Positions 15,396 through 21,501 of a DNA stretch of 44,416 nucleotides are shown here, piece by piece (positions within the stretch are counted from its first letter, which is position 1; each line of letters begins with the position of its first letter). The DNA comes from a virus: IMG/VR virus record IMGVR_UViG_3300046542_000329, positions 1 to 44,416 of that record. One strand, given 5' to 3'. The position numbers and the translations under genes are program-made. The notes beneath the pieces are model-generated. The model did not search any database and was not told where the DNA came from. It worked only from the letters and a program-made list of their open reading frames with translations.

Positions 15396-15679
15396 GCGAT
15401 CCACCGTTCCCGCCGTTTACGGGCGTCAATCTCGATCCACAGCGCGGTTTCGATTTGCCGTCCATGCTGATGCGCAATCGGTTGGAGGCCCCACTTGGGG
15501 ACTTTATGTCGCGTGCCATTGGCGTCATAGGTCACGGCTGACAGGATCTTGAACTCGAGTTCGCGGGAGCCGTAGAAGTCCCAGTCGCTGGCCCAGCTGT
15601 TCGGCTGGGCTGGCGTGTTTTCGCAGTGGGTGACCTCCACTTGGAGGACAAATCCTTCAACAATTATTTCGTGTTCCAT
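15392..15679 (-). CDS. Small phage protein, 95 aa
   Basis: The start at 15679 (MEHEIIVEGFVLQVEVTH) has AGGAGG nine bases upstream. The protein looks like a beta-rich domain (SRELEFKILSAV, TALWIEIDARKRR). It is an early-operon gene with no recognised family. Confidence 0.65.
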   Translation of the reverse strand: MEHEIIVEGFVLQVEVTHCENTPAQPNSWASDWDFYGSRELEFKILSAVTYDANGTRHKVPKWGLQPIAHQHGRQIETALWIEIDARKRRERWIA

Positions 15680-15707
15680 GGTCGCCTCCTGCGTGGCGGT
15701 GGTTGGA

Positions 15708-15908
15708 TCAGCCCGGAATGGGTACTGGCTGCTGATCAATGATGGTTATCGAGCCGCGATCCGTGACCGCAACGCGGCCTGTGATGCCGGGGTTCAGTTC
15801 TGCAAGGCGGGGATGGGGCTCGAACTTAATCACGCGGCCTGTGCGATGGCCGAGGCCGACGTAGATCACGTCTCCTACCCTGATTTCGCTACCTTTTTTG
15901 CTTGGCAC
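15708..15908 (-). CDS. First gene of the pL operon, 66 aa, SH3/KOW-like
   Basis: The preferred start is GTG 15908 with GGAG seven bases upstream. The product KKGSEIRVGDVIYVGLGHRTGRVIKFEP... ending GSITIIDQQPVPIPG resembles a small beta-barrel. A longer in-frame ORF from 15995 covers a hairpin and lacks a ribosome site. It follows a leader of about 280 nt from pL, the place where lambda keeps N, but I see no N-like arginine-rich motif. Confidence 0.55.
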   Translation of the reverse strand: MPSKKGSEIRVGDVIYVGLGHRTGRVIKFEPHPRLAELNPGITGRVAVTDRGSITIIDQQPVPIPG

Positions 15909-16192
15909 ATCGCTTCTCCGGTTGTTTCCCAATGCACCCGGTCGCCCAGGTGCATCAGTAAAAATTCCGTATTGCTGGCCGCTGTTACACGCCACCTGCG
16001 GACTGGGCGATTGCTTTCTCGGGAGCCCTTGGGGCTCGACAGTCAGCCGCGTTCTTCACCGCTGACACTCTTTGATCAAGGACCCTCTACGCTGCGGGTC
16101 ACGGGGTGAGGCATCCCCTGTACCGGATTCGGGCTCCGGCTCGCTGCCCTTGTTGCTGACCAGCTGGCTGGCTGCGCTTCATAACTGAAGTT
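15909..16192 (-). ncRNA. Long structured leader of the pL transcript (candidate)
   Basis: About 280 nt lie between the predicted pL start and the first gene with no supported ORF. They contain two neighbouring hairpins, GTCAGC...GCTGAC (16042-16066) and GAGCCC-3 nt-GGGCTC (16023-16037), and a third, TGCACC...GGTGCA, near 15932-15954. A structured untranslated leader here could act as an antitermination or regulatory RNA. This is inferred from structure and position only. Confidence 0.35.
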
Positions 16193-16240
16193 ATGGGAAA
16201 TAATAACTTGAGTTTTGTTTCTGTCAATAACTCAAGTTAT
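16181..16240. promoter_or_regulatory. OL operator cluster (three repressor sites)
   Basis: Three 14-bp palindromic sites fit ATAACTNNAGTTAT: 16181-16194 (perfect arms), 16203-16216 (one mismatch) and 16227-16240 (perfect arms). Start-to-start spacing is 22 then 24 bp. They cover the pL promoter. The same sequence and spacing recur at OR (17383-17442). Confidence 0.85.
16200..16227 (-). promoter_or_regulatory. pL, early leftward promoter
   Basis: On the minus strand a perfect -35 TTGACA (16227-16222) and -10 TATTAT (16205-16200) are separated by 16 bp. The middle operator lies in the spacer. It faces the recombination and early genes. Confidence 0.8.
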
Positions 16241-16257
16241 GAAATTTTTGGAGAGCG

Positions 16258-16283
16258 AAAAAAAGCCCGTGCTAGACGGGCTT
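16258..16283 (-). terminator. Terminator of the cI-DUF1654 transcript
   Basis: On the minus strand AAGCCCGT and ACGGGCTT form an eight-base stem with a five-base loop, followed by a run of T (complement of 16258-16264). It ends the leftward repressor transcript before pL. Confidence 0.85.
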
Positions 16284-16304
16284 CTGGGTGGATGGGCGAT
16301 CGGG

Positions 16305-16547
16305 TTAGTAGGTGATGTTGAGATACCAGTAAAGGAACAGTGAACCGTCACAGCGGATTTCAAGGTTCAAACCATCAGTGTTACGGAGTTCGTCTACGAG
16401 ACGATTCCAGACCCAATCGGGATCTGATGTACATCTGGGAATAACCACGTGCTGTTCGATCTGTGCCCTGGGCGACTGGATTTTGGTGCGCACCCGGTCA
16501 ACAAGTGCGAGGTAGGTTTTTTCGAGGGGGTCCGTTACGATTTCCAT
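16305..16547 (-). CDS. DUF1654 family protein in the lambda rex position
   Basis: The 80-aa product has LEKTYLALVDRVRTKIQSPRAQ, WNRLVDELRNTDGLNLEI and a final DGSLFLYW. This matches DUF1654 of Pseudomonas and its phages (SP-x-AQ, a W-x-x-L/V-x-x-E core, the closing DGS-x-x-x-x-W). AAGGAG precedes ATG 16547. The gene lies between cI and its terminator, so it should be expressed in the lysogen, as rexA/rexB are in lambda. A regulatory or superinfection-related role is inferred from position only. Confidence 0.8.
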   Translation of the reverse strand: MEIVTDPLEKTYLALVDRVRTKIQSPRAQIEQHVVIPRCTSDPDWVWNRLVDELRNTDGLNLEIRCDGSLFLYWYLNITY

Positions 16548-16681
16548 GCATATCTCCTTATGCTCTGCGCAAAAAAGGTATGCAAGGAATGTCGTGGTGC
16601 GCAATCGATGACGCGTAGGAGAGGGGAGACAGTACCCAAAAAACGTACTACAAAACGTTTCGATGGCGGGCGGTTATAGCG

Positions 16682-17371
16682 TTATCGGTGTTTGCGTTTC
16701 GACTCTGTGACCACGCCGATGATCTGGCATTTTTCGTCGATGGGGATCATGCGGTAGGCTGGATTTAATGGCTTTAGATAGCGTTGCCCAGCATCCGAGA
16801 CGAGCATCTTGAAGGTGGCTTCACTGCTACTATCGCTCAGTAATCGGGCGACCACCAAGTCGCCTGGTCTCGCCTCCAAGCCTGTGTCTACTAAGATCAT
16901 CACGCCTTCCGGGATACTTTCTCCCGACAGCGATGTCATGGAATCGCCTTTCACTTCCAGCCAAAAAGACTGGCCCTTGCCTTTGTAGTCCGTCAGTTCA
17001 AAACGGTCTGCTGCGCCAGGCTCGAAAGGTTCGACGGCTTCGCTCCAGTTGCCAGCGGCAACCCAGCTCAACACGGGGTAGCGATATAGCCGCTGTGGCT
17101 GCTCCAACGGCGCAACATTGGTCGATTGTTTACCTTCCAGCAGGGCAAGGTTTTCCTCGGCAGCAGCCCCCGTTTCCAACCACTCCGCAGATATGCCAAG
17201 CCCACGGGCGATCGAGACCAGTTTTTTGCTGGTCCTGCTCCGCCCGCTTTCCAGGTGCGCAATGGTCACTTGGGTGACGCCCGCTTTTTCCGCGAGGAGT
17301 CCCTGGCTGAAACCGCGCTTTTCTCTGGCAAAGGCGAGGCGGTCTTTGAGTTCTGCGAGTTCGATAGTCAT
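16682..17371 (-). CDS. cI: CI-like repressor (XRE HTH plus S24 peptidase)
   Basis: The 229-aa repressor has an N-terminal helix-turn-helix (GFSQGLLAEKAGVTQVTIAHLE, 20-41) and a C-terminal S24 domain. Self-cleavage residues are visible: Ala106-Gly107 in SWVAAGNW, Ser144 in KGDSMTS and Lys188 in ATFKML. RecA-activated cleavage should induce the prophage. It should bind the six ATAACTNNAGTTAT-type operators at pL and pR. There is no clear ribosome site before ATG 17371, and a possible pRM would start transcription at or next to the ATG, so a leaderless message as in lambda is likely. Confidence 0.95.
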   Translation of the reverse strand: MTIELAELKDRLAFAREKRGFSQGLLAEKAGVTQVTIAHLESGRSRTSKKLVSIARGLGISAEWLETGAAAEENLALLEGKQSTNVAPLEQPQRLYRYPVLSWVAAGNWSEAVEPFEPGAADRFELTDYKGKGQSFWLEVKGDSMTSLSGESIPEGVMILVDTGLEARPGDLVVARLLSDSSSEATFKMLVSDAGQRYLKPLNPAYRMIPIDEKCQIIGVVTESKRKHR

Positions 17372-17382
17372 GCGCTGAGGTT

Positions 17383-17442
17383 AAAACCTTTGTTATTGCC
17401 CTTCAAATAACATGCGTTTGCCATTTTCATAACCTGAGTTAT
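17383..17442. promoter_or_regulatory. OR operator cluster (three repressor sites)
   Basis: Sites lie at 17429-17442 (ATAACCTGAGTTAT), 17407-17420 (ATAACATGCGTTTG, weak) and 17383-17396 (AAAACCTTTGTTAT). Spacing from the cro side is 22 then 24 bp, identical to OL counted from its early-gene side. They sit between cI and cro and overlap pR. Confidence 0.8.
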
Positions 17443-17445
17443 CAT
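17418..17445 (+). promoter_or_regulatory. pR, early rightward promoter
   Basis: A -35 TTGCCA (17418-17423) and -10 TATCAT (17440-17445) are separated by 16 bp, as in pL. The strongest OR site lies in the spacer. It drives cro, cII and the replication genes. Confidence 0.75.
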
Positions 17446-17476
17446 TTGGTGAGATTTCACCGAATGGCAGAAGGCT

Positions 17477-17743
17477 ATGGAAATGAACGTAATCGCCGAG
17501 CGCCCGATCGATAAGGCGATCCGTCTTGCTGGCTCCCAGGTTGAGCTGGCAAGGCGCTGCAACACCAGTCAACCGAGAATCTGGCAATGCGCAAATAGGA
17601 ACCGCCGCGTTCCGGCGGACCTTGCCATCCCCATTGAAAAAGCGGTGGGCGGGGAGGTGACCCGTCATGAGCTGCGCCCGGATCTTTACCCACTTGATGA
17701 GGCTGATCAGGCGTTCGTCAACCCATCCGCCGCGGTGACGTGA
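17477..17743 (+). CDS. Cro-like (YdaS-type) regulator
   Basis: This 88-aa protein has a helix-turn-helix in IRLAGSQVELARRCNTSQPRIWQCANRNRRVP, typical of YdaS/Cro-like phage regulators. It is the first gene after pR and divergent from cI. AGAAGG lies just upstream; ATG 17477 or 17483 could be used. It should repress cI expression by binding OR during lytic growth. Confidence 0.85.
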   Translation: MEMNVIAERPIDKAIRLAGSQVELARRCNTSQPRIWQCANRNRRVPADLAIPIEKAVGGEVTRHELRPDLYPLDEADQAFVNPSAAVT

Positions 17744-17744
17744 C

Positions 17745-18059
17745 ATGGCGACGGAGAAATTAAGCCCTGAGCAAGCCTCAAGAGCACGCGAGTTCGAGGC
17801 CTTGTTCTTGACCCGGCTTTTGTCAGTGGGGCAACGGAACCTGGCCGCTTCACTCGACTTGAGTGAGTCGGCCATTTCCAACTGGAAGAAGGACGGGATC
17901 ATCGAGCGTTTTTGCAAGGCGCTCGCCATCTTGGAGATCCAGTTGGTGCCGCAGTCGGCCATCGTCACGAACGTGAATTATCTGCGCTCGTTGGAAACCC
18001 TAGCGGCCCTGGGGATCGCGGCGGAGAGAAAACGGCCCGGGCCATTGGGCTGGGATTGA
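17745..18059 (+). CDS. CII-like activator
   Basis: The 104-aa protein has LLSVGQRNLAASLDLSESAISNWKKDGIIERFCKALAILE, the helix-turn-helix of phage CII family proteins. It lies between cro and the replication gene O, as in lambda. The likely role is activation of repressor and integrase promoters at the lysis/lysogeny decision; such promoters were not identified. It starts one base after the cro stop. Confidence 0.85.
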   Translation: MATEKLSPEQASRAREFEALFLTRLLSVGQRNLAASLDLSESAISNWKKDGIIERFCKALAILEIQLVPQSAIVTNVNYLRSLETLAALGIAAERKRPGPLGWD

Positions 18060-18062
18060 TTC

Positions 18063-19040
18063 GTGCCGTCTTTCCAAATCAGTGACGCGGAGTGGATCGC
18101 GCTGGCGGGTGAGCCTGCCGACGTGTTCAAGCTGTACTGCGTCATACGGCGACACATGGACTACCGGACAGGTGTGTCCGGGCAAAAGCGGAGGCTGAGC
18201 GAGCAAATGTTCCGCGAAGAGTTGTATATTGCCCCAACGCGTGGCCGTCATGAGTCTGGATCCCCCACCAGGCAAAAGGTCAGATCGTTGGTCGATCGCC
18301 TGGTCTCCGTTGGCGCAATAGACCCTATTGGGCCCCTTGTTTTTCAGTTGCCGAATGCGGAATGGGATGGTCCGTCCAAAACATCAGCAACCGATGAACA
18401 ACCAGATCAGCAACCCGATCAACAACCAAAAGAAGAACCGGAAAATCCCAATGAATCCGGGCACTTTCCCGAGCATTCCCAAGCATCAGCAACCGTATCA
18501 GAATCGGCCGACCTTCTGATCAGCAACCTACCTCCGGTATCCGGAGGATCAAAAGCTCTTCCACCACCGACGCGCGCGCGATCTCACGATCATCGCACGC
18601 GCTTTGCCATGTCTGCGACTTGGCTGCCGGATGAAAAATCTTTCCCGGCTGTTCTCGCCATGAACGGCATGGGAGGGCAGGTCTACAACCTCGATCAGCT
18701 CAACGAATTCCGTTCGTTCTGGTGCGCGTCCCCCGACGAATACCGCACCCAGGCCAAGTGGGAACACGCATTCGCAATGAGCTTGAAAAAACAACTTCGT
18801 GTCGCACAAGCCAACGGGAGACCAGCCCATGGGCACACCCAAATCCATCAAGGCCGTTGTGCCAAAACAAATCAACGGGGTACTCGACAAGGCCCGATGT
18901 CAGCTCCCGAACGGGTTCGCGCAGCCATCGCCGAACGTGAAGCCAGAGAGGCTGCCGCAGGCCCTGATGGACAAGCTCTGGATCAAGATGGCCGAGATGT
19001 ACGGCCACCGCTGGACGTCGAATTTTGGCGTGTCAGCTGA
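18063..19040 (+). CDS. Replication initiator, lambda O-like, with DnaT-like domain
   Basis: The 325-aa protein starts at GTG 18063. The N-terminal third looks like a winged-helix replication domain (FQISDAEWIALAGEP, MFREELYIAPTR). The middle is a disordered Gln/Pro/Glu stretch whose DNA carries the iterons. Then WLPDEKSFPAVLAMNGM with LNEFRSFW and AKWEHAFAMSLKKQL is a DnaT-like DNA-binding domain. It should bind the origin inside its own gene and recruit P. The last 212 bases are overlapped in another frame by the P-like gene. Confidence 0.85.
   Translation: MPSFQISDAEWIALAGEPADVFKLYCVIRRHMDYRTGVSGQKRRLSEQMFREELYIAPTRGRHESGSPTRQKVRSLVDRLVSVGAIDPIGPLVFQLPNAEWDGPSKTSATDEQPDQQPDQQPKEEPENPNESGHFPEHSQASATVSESADLLISNLPPVSGGSKALPPPTRARSHDHRTRFAMSATWLPDEKSFPAVLAMNGMGGQVYNLDQLNEFRSFWCASPDEYRTQAKWEHAFAMSLKKQLRVAQANGRPAHGHTQIHQGRCAKTNQRGTRQGPMSAPERVRAAIAEREAREAAAGPDGQALDQDGRDVRPPLDVEFWRVS
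18382..18529. repeat. Iterons of the replication origin, inside the O-like gene
   Basis: The core ATCA[G/A]CAACC occurs at 18382-18393, 18405-18416, 18417-18428, 18484-18495 and 18518-18529, with a degenerate copy near 18395. Copies fall in all three reading frames of the gene: TCA-GCA-ACC, GAT-CAG-CAA-CC and ATC-AGC-AAC. The conservation is therefore at the DNA level. The location matches ori-lambda inside O. Confidence 0.85.
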
Positions 19041-19563
19041 TCAAGGCCATTCCTGGGCAACCGTGCTCAAGGGCTTGACCCGTGAACAACTCGCCAATGG
19101 CTTGAACGAGCTGGCGGAAAGGGCCGACAAATTCGATTGGCCTCCGCCGGCGAACGTTTTTCGTGCCCTCTGCATGCAGGTACCTGGGCTGCCAAGTGAG
19201 GCGCAAGCCTGGGACGAAGCCAGGACAGGGGCGTACAGCCACCCCGCCGTGCGCATCGCTGCAGAAGCGACCAGCACCTTCGACTTGCGCATGGCGAAGA
19301 ACAGCGACAAGGCGTTGCGCCAGCGCTTCGAGCGCAATTACGCCATCGTCATGCGGCGCGCACAGACCGGCCAGCCGCTCGAAGGACGCATCGCCAAAGG
19401 CCTGGGGCACGACAGTACCCGGCCACGCGAACAGTTGCAGCTTGAGTACTCCTTGCGTTTTGCGGATGAGCTGGTTGCCGGTCTCGGCGTACCCACAGAT
19501 CCCAAGGCAGCGCGATATCAGTTGCTCGATATGCTGAAAATTCGGAGGGATGGCCATGTCTGA
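18829..19563 (+). CDS. Replication protein P-like helicase loader
   Basis: The 244-aa protein (MGTPKSIKAVVPKQINGVL...) has MDKLWIKMAEMYGHRWTSNFG and LTREQLANGLNELAERADKFDWPPPANVF, the pattern of phage replication protein P, which brings the host DnaB helicase to the origin. GGGAG lies nine bases before ATG 18829. It begins 212 bases before the end of the O-like gene in a different frame, a very long overlap for this pair. It ends eight bases into the RusA gene. Confidence 0.8.
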   Translation: MGTPKSIKAVVPKQINGVLDKARCQLPNGFAQPSPNVKPERLPQALMDKLWIKMAEMYGHRWTSNFGVSADQGHSWATVLKGLTREQLANGLNELAERADKFDWPPPANVFRALCMQVPGLPSEAQAWDEARTGAYSHPAVRIAAEATSTFDLRMAKNSDKALRQRFERNYAIVMRRAQTGQPLEGRIAKGLGHDSTRPREQLQLEYSLRFADELVAGLGVPTDPKAARYQLLDMLKIRRDGHV

Positions 19564-19999
19564 ATTCAAACCCGTGTCGTTCTTCGTCCCAGGCAAAGCC
19601 ATTGGCAAAGGCCGTATGCGCCTGAGCACCATGCACGGATTCGCACGCATGCACCCAACCGACCAGACAATCCACTACGAAAACCTGGTCTCGGTGACAG
19701 CACAACAGGCTATGCAGGGCCGTGACTTGATCGCCGGGCCTGTTCTGGTGGAAATGAAAATCGTCGTCGCTGTGGCTGCATCTTGGTCCAACAAAAAACG
19801 CATCGCCGCTTTGGCCGGTGATGTATTTCCTACCAAGAAACCGGATATCGATAACGTGGAAAAGTCGGTGTTCGATGGCATGAACGGTGTGGTATGGGTC
19901 GACGACGTGCAAGTGGTCAACGTCAGCAAAAGTAAGCGCTTTGGCGAAACACCAGGCGTCTCCGTTCGTGTTGTTCCGCTGGAGGGGCAATCCTCATGA
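19556..19999 (+). CDS. rusA: RusA-family Holliday junction resolvase
   Basis: The 147-aa endodeoxyribonuclease has FFVPGKAIGKGRMR at the start and the RusA acidic signature KKPDIDNVEKSVFDGMNGVVWVDD, with Asp97, Asp99 and Asp116/117 as metal ligands. It resolves branched DNA before packaging. GGAGG precedes ATG 19556 by seven bases; ATG 19550 lies too close to it. It overlaps the next gene by four bases. Confidence 0.93.
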   Translation: MSEFKPVSFFVPGKAIGKGRMRLSTMHGFARMHPTDQTIHYENLVSVTAQQAMQGRDLIAGPVLVEMKIVVAVAASWSNKKRIAALAGDVFPTKKPDIDNVEKSVFDGMNGVVWVDDVQVVNVSKSKRFGETPGVSVRVVPLEGQSS

Positions 20000-20598
20000 A
20001 CCTGAATTCGGCGCGCCAGGCCTGGCACGACTGCGCGTATAACCCGTCCCGCAGCCCTTTGACCGGGTTGCAGGACCGCTGCCTGCTCGGTACCGCAGTG
20101 CAAACCTCTGACAGAGGGGTGACCGCCAATCATCAAGTGCACTCTACTCTTGCGGGCTGGGTGCAATCGGCAATCGCAAAACTGCATCCTCAGCTTCGAG
20201 TCTTCGGTGATTTCATGTATGCGCCGCATATCACTCGGGAGTACACCGAAGACATTCGCCAGGCAGCGGAAGAGGTTGTGCTGGCAATGGTTCTGGCCAT
20301 AGGCCCAAGGATGACCCGAGCGAAAAAAGCCAAGGCGGCCTATGTGGTGAAGGGGATATTGTACCGGTACCAGTATCAGCACCAGGGCGGTCAGTCGGCC
20401 AATCCTGACCCGCTGAGTAAACCCGAGGCATTTCGCGCTTGGATGTTCGACCGTTACGGTGTGCGGCTTGAATCGTGCGCTTGGCAGCGGGAATGGGAGC
20501 CGTTCATTCACAAATGCTTCGAGTGTTGTGAGGATCTGGACCGGCGAGCACTGAGCCCGATAGGGGCCGTGCTGTACCGGATGAAACAAGCGGCTTGA
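19996..20598 (+). CDS. Q-position protein, possible late antiterminator
   Basis: The 200-aa basic protein (MNLNSARQAWHDCAYN...) has no domain I can name. A C-terminal segment IHKCFECCEDLDRRALSPIGAVLYRMK is Cys-rich and helical. It lies after rusA and just before a hairpin terminator and the holin, the place of lambda Q. A late-gene antitermination role is inferred from position only. Confidence 0.55.
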   Translation: MNLNSARQAWHDCAYNPSRSPLTGLQDRCLLGTAVQTSDRGVTANHQVHSTLAGWVQSAIAKLHPQLRVFGDFMYAPHITREYTEDIRQAAEEVVLAMVLAIGPRMTRAKKAKAAYVVKGILYRYQYQHQGGQSANPDPLSKPEAFRAWMFDRYGVRLESCAWQREWEPFIHKCFECCEDLDRRALSPIGAVLYRMKQAA

Positions 20599-20657
20599 CT
20601 TCCCGCACGGCTGGATGCAACATTTTCCCATCTTGTACAGCTATACCCCCACTTCAG

Positions 20658-20683
20658 AAACCTGCCATTTGAGCGGGTTTTTT
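20658..20683 (+). terminator. Terminator between the Q-position gene and the late operon
   Basis: AAACCTGC (20658-20665) pairs with GCGGGTTT (20673-20680) with one T-G pair and a seven-base loop, followed by TTT. It lies 60 bp after the Q-position gene and before holin, as lambda tR' does. A TTGACT at 20595-20600 could be a -35 for a late promoter, but I see no good -10. Confidence 0.6.
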
Positions 20684-20715
20684 CGTTTCTGCTCCCCGCT
20701 CCGGGAGGTTGTCGG

Positions 20716-21051
20716 ATGAACTCCCCCATGCCAGAAAAAGACCTCACGCTGTGGGCGCTGGCGCTCGCATGGCTGCACGAACATACCCCGGTACTTTACG
20801 CGGCATGTTTGACGTTGGCCACCGCTGTACTTCGCGTCATCTATCGCGGCGGCACCTGGTGCCAAGCGTTGTTGGAAGCGCCAATCTGCATGTTACTCAC
20901 GCTTAGCATCATCCCGGTTCTCCGGTTCTTCGACCTGTCCCAGGATCTCGCTACGGCGGCGGGCGTGTGGATCGGGTACTTCGGCGTCCGTAAGGTTGCT
21001 GGTTGGGTAGAGCGTGTGGCAGATGTGCGGTTACCGAAAAAAGAGGTGTGA
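20716..21051 (+). CDS. Holin, lambda-family type
   Basis: The 111-aa membrane protein has three hydrophobic segments (about 25-42, 53-70 and 80-95), then a basic tail RKVAGWVERVADVRLPKKEV. This resembles the phage holins common in Pseudomonas prophages. It should form inner membrane holes for lysis. GGGAGG precedes the ATG. It is the first late gene, 20 kb away from the endolysin and spanins. Confidence 0.8.
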   Translation: MNSPMPEKDLTLWALALAWLHEHTPVLYAACLTLATAVLRVIYRGGTWCQALLEAPICMLLTLSIIPVLRFFDLSQDLATAAGVWIGYFGVRKVAGWVERVADVRLPKKEV

Positions 21052-21054
21052 ACA

Positions 21055-21501
21055 ATGGCCGGCATTTCACAGCGCGCCACAGATCACGCGAGGAAAACGT
21101 TCATCGAGACGTTGCGCGAAACTGCCAATGTTTCAGCAGCAGCCCGTGCCGCCGACATCAACCGCCGTACTGCGTACAACTGGCGTGATGACAATCCAGA
21201 GTTCGCCGCGGACTGGGATGAAGCACTGGAAGAAGCCACCGATGCTCTTGAGGCGGAAGCACGGCGCCGAGCCCTGCAAGGTGTGGCCAAGCCGGTGTTC
21301 TATCAGGGCGTTGAGTGCGGCACCGTTCAGGAGTACTCCGACACGCTGATGACGCTGTTGCTCAAGGCTCACCGTCCCGAAAAATACAAGGAGCGCAGCA
21401 GCAACGAATTAACCGGTCCGGGCGGCTCTGCGTTATCGTACCCGCCGATGGAGTTTGTTATCGCTCATGAAACGCCCGGAGAAAATACAGGCGAGGATTG
21501 A
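21055..21501 (+). CDS. terS: Terminase small subunit
   Basis: The 148-aa protein starts with a helix-turn-helix-like region, TLRETANVSAAARAADINRRTAYNW, then a helical oligomerisation part EEATDALEAEARRRALQGV and LMTLLLKAHRPEKYKER. This is the usual TerS arrangement. It recognises the phage packaging site and feeds DNA to TerL, whose gene overlaps it by 35 bases. Confidence 0.85.
   Translation: MAGISQRATDHARKTFIETLRETANVSAAARAADINRRTAYNWRDDNPEFAADWDEALEEATDALEAEARRRALQGVAKPVFYQGVECGTVQEYSDTLMTLLLKAHRPEKYKERSSNELTGPGGSALSYPPMEFVIAHETPGENTGED

Noticed and set aside
15931-15995. N-terminal extension of the first pL gene
   Set aside because: It covers a hairpin (TGCACC...GGTGCA) and lacks a ribosome site; GTG 15908 has GGAG.
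16609-16679. Plus-strand basic mini-ORF (MTRRRGETVPKKR...) as an N-like antiterminator
   Set aside because: It lies between cI and DUF1654 on the opposite strand without a promoter or ribosome site; arginine content alone is not enough.
17449-17460. GTGAGATTTCAC palindrome as a seventh operator
   Set aside because: It does not match ATAACTNNAGTTAT; it could be a separate Cro site, but nothing else supports it.
18382-18529. CRISPR-like array
   Set aside because: Repeats are 10-12 bp, irregularly spaced and in a coding gene; they are iterons. No CRISPR array was seen in the window.
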